DNA of 7,451 nucleotides from an uncultured Clostridia bacterium. GTDB taxonomy: Bacteria > Bacillota > Clostridia > Christensenellales > Aristaeellaceae. The notes under the pieces were generated by a model. That model was not told where the DNA came from. It was given only the letters and a program-made list of their open reading frames with translations, and made no database searches. Below, one piece after another: positions 1 through 4,043 of this stretch. Within the stretch, counting starts at the first letter, position 1. Each line of letters starts with the position of its first letter. The position numbers and the translations under genes are program-made. The stretch spans positions 1 to 7,451 of the forward strand of contig CAKUFI010000107.1 of the NCBI GenBank assembly GCA_934647305.1, given 5' to 3'.

Positions 1-20
1 GCCGCTGGGCGCGATTGAAA

Positions 21-48
21 GTTCGAGAGGGTTGCGACCCTCTCGAGC
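21..48. repeat. Strong inverted repeat, possible terminator
   Basis: A 12-bp stem pairs 21-32 with 37-48 around the 4-nt loop at 33-36; the only imperfect pair is T22-G47. Read on the minus strand it lies downstream of the sugar transferase and is followed by only TTTC, a weak U-tract. Read on the plus strand, a TTTTT run follows 10 nt later at 59-63. It may terminate the sugar transferase transcript or a gene entering from the left. The stem is seen directly; the terminator role is inferred. Confidence 0.45.
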
Positions 49-73
49 TCTCCGGGGGTTTTTCGACAGTCTG

Positions 74-101
74 AATCGGCTCTTCATGTGAAGAGCCGAT
101 T
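74..101. repeat. Perfect 11-bp inverted repeat without T-tract
   Basis: 74-84 pairs perfectly with 91-101 around a CATGTG loop (85-90). It is the first strong hairpin met by a transcript leaving the sugar transferase gene, whose stop codon is 74 nt away. No T-run follows on either strand, so it is not a classical intrinsic terminator. It could protect an mRNA 3' end or belong to a dispersed intergenic repeat together with the hairpin at 21-48. The rest of 1-174 shows no gene. Confidence 0.5.
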
Positions 102-174
102 GGTGCATTGCGGGAACATGTCAGCGGGGGATTCAGTTTGCGGCGAACAGCCTGAACCGGGGGAAAGGGGCAGG

Positions 175-1554
175 TCAGGAGGCCTTCTGCTCGGCCTCGG
201 GCACGGCGGGGACAGGCTTGGGCGCGTCGAAGCCCTCGGTGCTCTCGTCGGGCGTGAGCAGCACCATGACGGTGCGCAGGATGAGCTTGATGTCGAGCAG
301 CAGGCTGTAGCGCTCGATGTAAACCATGTCGAGCATGAGCTTTTCCTTGGGCGTGGTGTTGTACTTGCCGTAAACCTGCGCCATACCGGTCAGGCCCGCC
401 TTGGCCCACAGACGATAGGAGAATTCGGGCAGCTCCGAGGTGTACTTCTCGACGTTTTCGAGCATTTCAGGCCTCGGCCCGACCAGGCTCATGTCGCCGC
501 GCAGCACGTTGAACAGCTGCGGAAGCTCGTCCAGGCGGAACTTGCGGATAAAGCGGCCCACGCGGGTCACGCGGTCGTCGTCCTTGCTGGCCGAGCGGTG
601 CACGGAGCCCGCCTCGCGCATCGAGCGGAATTTGATGACGTTAAAGGCGCGGCCGCGATAGGTAGCGCGGGGCTGCCTGTAGAAGACATGGCCGCCGTCG
701 TCCAGCTTGATCGCCAGCGCGACCGCCAGCATGATCGGCGAGGCGACGATCAGTCCGGCCAGCGAGCAGAGGACGTCCAGCGTGCGCTTGACGATGCGCT
801 GCTCGACGCGCAGGCCATGGGCGTTGTAATGGATGACTGAGATGTCGTCGAACATCGTGCGCTCGCTGCCGATGGAGACCAGGTCGGAGACTTCCATCGT
901 GTAGTAGAAGTCCTTTTTCTGGCGGTAGCAGTGCTCGACGATGCCCACGCGTTCCTCGGCACTCAGGTTGCACAGGAAGATCGCGTCATGCCGGTCGATG
1001 AGCGCGAAGAGGTCCTGCTGGTCGCTTGAGGCCACCTGATCCACCGTATACTGGCGGCGGTAGCGCCCGACCTTGCCGATCAGCCGCTGCGCGTCGGTGC
1101 CCGGGCGAACGATAAAGAGCGTCTTTTTGGGGTGCACAAAGTGGAAATACAGCGCGTTGCCGCCATACGCCGCCAGCCAGATCAGCGCCAGCTGCAGCGC
1201 GAACGCCAGCGCCAGCAGGTAGGGCTGCTCATACACGAAGCGCCCGCCGTGCACCACGGTCGTATTCATCACGCACAGGTACAGGTGCGTCACCACGTCC
1301 GCCGCCGCGACGCACAGCCCCAGAGAATACACGATGGGGCGGCTCTTGCGCTCGCCGATGTCCAGCCCGCCGTACACCCGCGTCATCAGGAAATACACCA
1401 GGTAAAAGGTGCACAATGTGATGATCGACGTGCGGCTGGGAATGAGCAGGTAGGGATTCCTCACGGAAAAGGGCAGAAAGAGCGCCAGGCTCAGCGCGAC
1501 CATCAACAGCACCCGCTGCACGAACACAATCGAATGCCTCATCTTGTAATACAT
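175..1554 (-). CDS. Polyisoprenyl-phosphate hexose-1-phosphate transferase (priming sugar transferase, WcaJ/CpsE type)
   Basis: Family role: transfers a sugar-1-phosphate from a UDP-sugar to undecaprenyl phosphate on the inner face of the membrane, the first step of exopolysaccharide or capsule repeat-unit synthesis. The 459-aa product has the long-form architecture: hydrophobic segments at about 9-29, 42-58, 76-95 and 110-134, a Rossmann-like domain at about 143-245, and a C-terminal bacterial sugar transferase domain at about 254-435. That domain starts with a proline-containing membrane helix (262-282) and carries KFRSM (308-312), the Asp-Glu dyad D342/E343 in LDELPQLFNVLRGDMSLVGP, and KAGLTGMAQVYG (385-396). 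The last ~20 residues are Pro/Ala-rich and unmatched. The start is preceded by GAGGA (1565-1561), 6 nt away. No other polysaccharide genes are in view, so it may be an orphan priming enzyme. The sugar specificity cannot be read from sequence. Confidence 0.93.
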   Translation of the reverse strand: MYYKMRHSIVFVQRVLLMVALSLALFLPFSVRNPYLLIPSRTSIITLCTFYLVYFLMTRVYGGLDIGERKSRPIVYSLGLCVAAADVVTHLYLCVMNTTVVHGGRFVYEQPYLLALAFALQLALIWLAAYGGNALYFHFVHPKKTLFIVRPGTDAQRLIGKVGRYRRQYTVDQVASSDQQDLFALIDRHDAIFLCNLSAEERVGIVEHCYRQKKDFYYTMEVSDLVSIGSERTMFDDISVIHYNAHGLRVEQRIVKRTLDVLCSLAGLIVASPIMLAVALAIKLDDGGHVFYRQPRATYRGRAFNVIKFRSMREAGSVHRSASKDDDRVTRVGRFIRKFRLDELPQLFNVLRGDMSLVGPRPEMLENVEKYTSELPEFSYRLWAKAGLTGMAQVYGKYNTTPKEKLMLDMVYIERYSLLLDIKLILRTVMVLLTPDESTEGFDAPKPVPAVPEAEQKAS

Positions 1555-1604
1555 GCAGGATCCTCACCGTTTCGCCAGGCACTCTTGCCTGTGTATTCGC
1601 CAGC

Positions 1605-1633
1605 ATTATAGCAAAGAATCCGCACTCTGTCAA
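1605..1633 (-). promoter_or_regulatory. Perfect-consensus sigma-A promoter for the sugar transferase
   Basis: On the minus strand, TTGACA (1633-1628) and TATAAT (1610-1605) are separated by exactly 17 nt. Transcription should begin near 1598, giving a leader of about 44 nt before the ATG at 1554. Both hexamers match consensus at all positions. Confidence 0.88.
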
Positions 1634-1677
1634 CGCACATCAGGTTAGCAACTGCTGGCATGTTTTCGCATAAAAAC

Positions 1678-1726
1678 CCTCCGTTCGGTTACGCTAAGGG
1701 AGCGAATCGTACGGAGGTGTTTTTTT
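1678..1726 (+). promoter_or_regulatory. Terminator-like hairpin overlapping the ribosome binding site (possible attenuator)
   Basis: CCTCCGT (1678-1684) pairs with ACGGAGG (1711-1717), and an inner CGCT/AGCG stem (1692-1695 with 1701-1704) closes the middle. Seven T residues (1720-1726) follow, then the ATG at 1727. The 3' arm contains the GGAGG Shine-Dalgarno sequence of the Cys-rich ORF, so folding would both hide the ribosome site and resemble an intrinsic terminator. On the minus strand the same hairpin is followed by TTTTT, so it could act in both directions. The structure is seen; control of the downstream ORF is inferred. Confidence 0.55.
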
Positions 1727-1897
1727 ATGTCCATGATCGAATGCGCCTGCTGCCAGGAACCCTGCGACAGCCGCAGCATGACCCCCTGCCGCGGCTGCGG
1801 GAAGCCGCTGTGCCCGAACTGCGCCCGAGTTGATCACGGCCTGTGCGCCGACTGCTTCAGCTTCGAGGCCGCGGAAAAACCGACCGAGCGCCGTTAG
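1727..1897 (+). CDS. Cys-rich small protein, putative zinc-binding (56 aa)
   Basis: No family is recognised. The 56-residue product has ten cysteines: C6, C8, C9, C13, C21, C24, C29, C32, C40 and C43. The central part reads CxxC-x4-CxxC, then His37 and a final CxxC, a pattern like small zinc ribbons or B-box-type zinc fingers; two zinc sites are plausible. The N terminus has a CxCC cluster and the C terminus (44-56) is charged and Cys-free. There is no signal peptide or membrane segment. GGAGGTG (1713-1719) lies 7 nt before the ATG, supporting this start; a second ATG two codons on has poorer spacing. The gene runs divergently from the sugar transferase. Its ribosome site is inside a hairpin, and the three-unit RNA-like repeat begins 48 nt after its stop. 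A role in metal sensing or nucleic-acid binding would be a guess. Confidence 0.72.
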   Translation: MSMIECACCQEPCDSRSMTPCRGCGKPLCPNCARVDHGLCADCFSFEAAEKPTERR

Positions 1898-1906
1898 GCC
1901 GTCGTA

Positions 1907-1949
1907 ATTCTTCCGGGGCAGCGGCCCACGTTTTCCGACCGGGAAGAAT
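1907..1949 (+). repeat. Imperfect hairpin after the Cys-rich ORF
   Basis: ATTCTTCC (1907-1914) pairs with GGAAGAAT (1942-1949), extended by G1915-C1940 and G1916-C1939 with G1941 bulged. A small GGGC/GCCC stem (1916-1919 with 1924-1927) competes for part of the interior. It starts 9 nt after the stop of the Cys-rich ORF and its 3' arm overlaps the first repeat unit, so the two folds exclude each other. No T-run follows. Confidence 0.45.
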
Positions 1950-2022
1950 CTGGAGGCTCTGATTGATGGCCGACAGATTCGCGCGATCTCGGCGGCAGCC
2001 AATGGAACCGGGCACTGTCCGG
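1946..2022 (+). ncRNA. Candidate structured RNA, unit 0 of a three-unit tandem array
   Basis: Hairpin C0 pairs 1946-1952 with 1974-1980, then a tandem G-A mismatch (1953-1954 against 1972-1973), then GGC/GCC, closing an 11-nt loop TCTGATTGATG (1958-1968). After an 11-nt linker comes GCGGCAGC (1992-1999), 8 unpaired bases, and hairpin A0: CCGGGC, loop ACT, GTCCGG (2008-2022). The G2012-T2018 pair is a G-U wobble only if the plus strand is transcribed. This is the most diverged of the three units, yet the layout and the spacing from GCGGCAGC to hairpin A (16 nt start to start) are the same as in the others. No known family is recognised. Confidence 0.55.
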
Positions 2023-2030
2023 CGCAGACC

Positions 2031-2106
2031 TCGGCCGCTTCAATCTATGGCGGCCGATGGTCGTCGCCAGGATGCGCGGCAGCAAGTGGGTGTCGGCACT
2101 GCCGAC
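2031..2106 (+). ncRNA. Candidate structured RNA, unit 1 of a three-unit tandem array
   Basis: Hairpin C1 pairs TCGGCCGC (2031-2038) with GCGGCCGA (2050-2057) around the 11-nt loop TTCAATCTATG. GACC (2027-2030) and GGTC (2059-2062) can extend the stem past a bulged T2058. An 18-nt linker leads to GCGGCAGCAAGTGGGT (2076-2091) and hairpin A1, GTCGGC-ACT-GCCGAC (2092-2106). Relative to unit 2 the outer pairs of hairpin A change on both sides so that pairing is kept. A short CGGC/GCCG stem (2107-2110 with 2114-2117) follows directly. Confidence 0.62.
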
Positions 2107-2123
2107 CGGCAACGCCGACAGAA

Positions 2124-2147
2124 GTTTTCCGGGAAAGCCCGGAAAAC
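2124..2147 (+). repeat. Perfect 10-bp hairpin between repeat units 1 and 2
   Basis: GTTTTCCGGG (2124-2133) pairs perfectly with CCCGGAAAAC (2138-2147) around loop AAAG. It has no counterpart between units 0 and 1, which are only 8 nt apart, so it seems to be an insertion in the array rather than part of the unit. No T-run follows on either strand. It would also meet transcripts running past ksgA on the minus strand. Confidence 0.6.
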
Positions 2148-2151
2148 CGGA

Positions 2152-2229
2152 GAATTCGGGAAGTCCAATTTATGCTTCCCGAATTCGTGTTTCGTCCGGC
2201 GGCAGCAAGTGGGTGCAGGCACTGCCTGC
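2152..2229 (+). ncRNA. Candidate structured RNA, unit 2 of a three-unit tandem array
   Basis: Hairpin C2 is a perfect 12-bp stem, 2152-2163 with 2175-2186, around the 11-nt loop TCCAATTTATG, which matches the unit 1 loop at 9 of 11 positions although the stems are unrelated. A 12-nt linker is followed by GCGGCAGCAAGTGGGT (2199-2214), identical to unit 1 over 16 nt, and hairpin A2, GCAGGC-ACT-GCCTGC (2215-2229). Downstream, AACGGCG and a TTTTT run (2242-2246) could mark a 3' end, but no clean terminator stem is evident. The array ends 52 nt before the ksgA stop codon. Confidence 0.62.
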
Positions 2230-2281
2230 CTGTAACGGCGCTTTTTACTGCGGATCGGGGCGCCCTTCAGGCGGACGGAGG

Positions 2282-3124
2282 CTACATTTTGTCGCTGAGG
2301 GCGCAGAGCGTCTCGAGGGGCACGGCCTCGCCGCGAACCCTGCTGTCCAGGCCGCAGGACTCGAGCAGCCCGATCGCGCGCTCGCGGCTCATACCGAACA
2401 CGGCGCACAGATTGTTGGCGAAGGTCTTTCGGCGCATGAAGAAGGCCGCGCGGATCAGCTCGAGCAGCTTTTTCTCGTCCTGCGCCTGAAACGGCTTGCG
2501 CTCGTAGAGGTTGATGCGCATGAGCAGGCTGCTGACGTGCGGGCGGGGCGTGAACCAGTCGCTGGGCACGTCCATGAGCGCCTCGCACTCGCCGAAGTAC
2601 TGCACGGTGGCCGACAGTGCGCACCAGTTTTTGCTGCCCATGGACGCGTCCATGCGCTCGGCGGCCTCCTTCTGCACCAGCACGGTGATGGAGGTCGGCT
2701 TCTTTTCGGCGCGCAGCAGGTGCAGGATCATGTCCGAGGTGATGTAGTAGGGCAGGTTGGCGACGACCCGATAGCTTTCCTCGCCGAAGAGCTCGCTTGG
2801 ATCCAGCTTGAGCGCGTCGGCGAATATGAGGCGCGCCCCCTCCTGCCCGGCGAGCATTTCCTCCAGCACCGGCCGCAGCGACTGATCCAGCTCCACCGCG
2901 GTGACGCGCGCGCCCTCCTCGAGCAGGCAGCGGGTCATCACGCCCGCGCCCGGGCCGATTTCGAGCAGCTGCTCGCCCGGCCTGACCGCCGCGCAGGTAA
3001 CAAGCCTGCGCACGGCCTTCTCGTCCAACAGAAAGTTCTGCCCCAGCGAGTGGGAAAAGCGGAACCCGTATTTATCCAGCAGCACACCGGCCTGCAGGCC
3101 GATGGAAATGTCCTGATTGCTCAT
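2282..3124 (-). CDS. ksgA: 16S rRNA (adenine(1518)-N6/adenine(1519)-N6)-dimethyltransferase
   Basis: RsmA/KsgA uses S-adenosylmethionine to dimethylate two adjacent adenines in the 3'-terminal hairpin of 16S rRNA, a late step in small-subunit assembly in the cytoplasm. The 280-aa product has the family's usual length and motifs: SLGQNFL (26-32), the SAM-binding LEIGPGAG (54-61), the acidic end of strand 2 in AVELD (76-80), ADALKLD (102-108), the catalytic NLPYYIT (123-129), and FTPRPHVSS (191-199) before a helical C-terminal domain. The ATG at 3124 is chosen over an upstream GTG-type extension because it leaves a GAGGAG ribosome site (3135-3130) 5 nt away and starts just before the conserved region. 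That site is formed by the last codons of the IclR gene, whose stop is 2 nt upstream, so translation is probably coupled. Confidence 0.96.
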   Translation of the reverse strand: MSNQDISIGLQAGVLLDKYGFRFSHSLGQNFLLDEKAVRRLVTCAAVRPGEQLLEIGPGAGVMTRCLLEEGARVTAVELDQSLRPVLEEMLAGQEGARLIFADALKLDPSELFGEESYRVVANLPYYITSDMILHLLRAEKKPTSITVLVQKEAAERMDASMGSKNWCALSATVQYFGECEALMDVPSDWFTPRPHVSSLLMRINLYERKPFQAQDEKKLLELIRAAFFMRRKTFANNLCAVFGMSRERAIGLLESCGLDSRVRGEAVPLETLCALSDKM

Positions 3125-3126
3125 GT

Positions 3127-3903
3127 CTACTCCTCTTTGCGGAGGGCTTCCTCCGACTTTCTGGTCATCTGCGCCGACAGGTGGCGCGCGGCGCGCTTGA
3201 TTTTCAGGATGCACTCGTCCAGATGCTCGCCCTCGAAGCGCTCGTTGGGCATACTGGCGCCCATGGCCGCGATCAGCACGCCCCTTTCAAACACCGGGCA
3301 ACTGAGCGCGGAAATCGTTTCGTCCCGCACGCGCGGGGCCAGGCACACGCCGTCCACCCGGATTTTTTCCAGCTCGGCCTCGAGCCTTTCCCGGGTGTTC
3401 ACGCCTTCCCAGCGCGCGTCTCCCGGCAGGCCGTATTTCTCCAGGATCAGCGATAGCTCGCCGTCGGTCATGTAGGCCAGGAAGACTCGCCCCGAGGCCG
3501 ACTGATACAGCATGCCGGGCAGCGTCTTGACCCGGGAGACGCGCTCGGGGTGATAGTTGACCGAGTAGGGCACATACAGCCGGTCGCCGCTCATCGTGCT
3601 GATGCTGACCCCGTCGCCCAGCTCGCGGCACAGCCGGGCCATGTAGGGCGCGGCCAGCTCAATGAGCCGGTGGTGGTACAGGCGGCGGGTGGTGTTGACG
3701 TGCATCTGCGGGCCCATGATGTAGCCCTCCCGCCGGGACACCTTTTCCAGGTAGTTCTCCTCGCACAGCGTCTCGACCAGGTGCGCGCAGGTGGCGACGT
3801 TCAGGTCCACACCCTGCGCGATGCGGCCCAGCGACACCGGCCGCTCGTCCTGCTGCGCCACGAAGGTCAGTATGCTCAGCGCCTTCTGCACCGATTTGAT
3901 CAT
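3127..3903 (-). CDS. IclR-family transcriptional regulator
   Basis: The 258-aa product has the IclR plan: an N-terminal winged helix-turn-helix (about 3-60; opening IKSVQKALSIL, recognition region near ATCAHLVETL at 37-46) and a C-terminal effector-binding domain (about 75-247) with the family signature YQSASGRVFLAYM (133-145) and SCPVFERGVLIAAMGAS (201-217). IclR proteins usually bind as dimers or tetramers to palindromes near divergent or adjacent catabolic promoters and respond to small metabolites. Here the gene is divergent from a GH95 glycosidase, its likely target; the ligand is unknown and could be a fucose- or galactose-derived compound. The ATG at 3903 has AGAGGG (3915-3910) about 6 nt upstream. 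ksgA follows 2 nt after its TAG stop. A short charged tail (248-258) doubles as the ksgA ribosome binding site. Confidence 0.93.
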   Translation of the reverse strand: MIKSVQKALSILTFVAQQDERPVSLGRIAQGVDLNVATCAHLVETLCEENYLEKVSRREGYIMGPQMHVNTTRRLYHHRLIELAAPYMARLCRELGDGVSISTMSGDRLYVPYSVNYHPERVSRVKTLPGMLYQSASGRVFLAYMTDGELSLILEKYGLPGDARWEGVNTRERLEAELEKIRVDGVCLAPRVRDETISALSCPVFERGVLIAAMGASMPNERFEGEHLDECILKIKRAARHLSAQMTRKSEEALRKEE

Positions 3904-3949
3904 GGCAAGCCCTCTTTTGATTCAGACAAAATCCCATCATACCCTTCCT

Positions 3950-3978
3950 ATTGTAGCATATTTCTGCCCGCCGCGCAA
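3950..3978 (-). promoter_or_regulatory. Probable promoter of the iclR-ksgA transcript
   Basis: On the minus strand an extended -10, TGCTACAAT, has its hexamer TACAAT at 3955-3950. The sequence 17 nt upstream, TTGCGC (3978-3973), matches the -35 consensus only at TTG. The extended -10 would compensate. The start would be near 3943, about 40 nt before the IclR ATG. Confidence 0.5.
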
Positions 3979-3992
3979 GCGGGACGCGCTTG
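3976..3992. promoter_or_regulatory. Candidate operator dyad between iclR and the GH95 gene
   Basis: CAAGCG (3976-3981) and CGCTTG (3987-3992) form a perfect 6-bp dyad with a 5-bp centre. It overlaps the -35 element of the glycosidase promoter and the weak -35 of the iclR promoter, so a bound protein could repress both. IclR regulators often bind palindromes of this size. Assignment to this regulator is inferred from position alone. Confidence 0.4.
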
Positions 3993-4018
3993 TCATCCGG
4001 CGAATCGCGTGATATAAT
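3990..4018 (+). promoter_or_regulatory. Sigma-A promoter of the GH95 gene
   Basis: TTGTCA (3990-3995) and TATAAT (4013-4018) are separated by 17 nt, with an extended -10 TG at 4010-4011. The expected start near 4025 gives a leader of about 19 nt holding the strong ribosome site GGAGG (4032-4036), 7 nt before the ATG at 4044. Confidence 0.85.
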
Positions 4019-4043
4019 GACTGCAAAGAGGGGAGGAAAAACC

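Noticed and set aside
88..840. 250-codon plus-strand frame overlapping the sugar transferase
   Set aside because: It is antisense to conserved sugar transferase motifs, lacks a ribosome site and has a biased His/Asp/Gly composition.
1992..2229. CRISPR array
   Set aside because: The exact repeat is only 16 nt in two copies plus one diverged copy, intervals are unequal, and the spacers contain conserved hairpins. No cas genes are present.
1946..2229. tRNA genes or integron attC sites
   Set aside because: Unit length is near that of a tRNA, but there is no acceptor/TpsiC pattern such as GGTTCGA and no CCA. attC-type core sites and cassettes between units are also absent.
2092..2229. Guanidine-II (mini-ykkC) riboswitch
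   Set aside because: That class has paired hairpins with ACGR loops upstream of transporter genes; here the loops are ACT and the array is downstream of a gene.
2040..2624. Minus-strand frame covering the repeats and the end of ksgA, showing a repeated AVPxPTCCR peptide
   Set aside because: The peptide repeat is a by-product of the repeated 16-nt DNA motif; the frame overlaps ksgA in another phase and the unit lengths are not multiples of three.
3125..3214. N-terminal extension of ksgA by 30 codons into the regulator gene
   Set aside because: The extra residues are unlike KsgA proteins, and ATG 3124 has a well-placed GAGGAG.
2057..3475. Long plus-strand open frame (472 codons) across the repeat region, ksgA and iclR
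   Set aside because: It lies antisense to two clearly recognised genes. Long antisense frames are common in G+C-rich DNA, and its translation is low-complexity without domains.
3990..4043. Upstream TTG start adding 18 residues to the GH95 protein
   Set aside because: It lies in the -35 hexamer of the predicted promoter, whereas the ATG at 4044 has an ideal ribosome site and matches the usual family N terminus.
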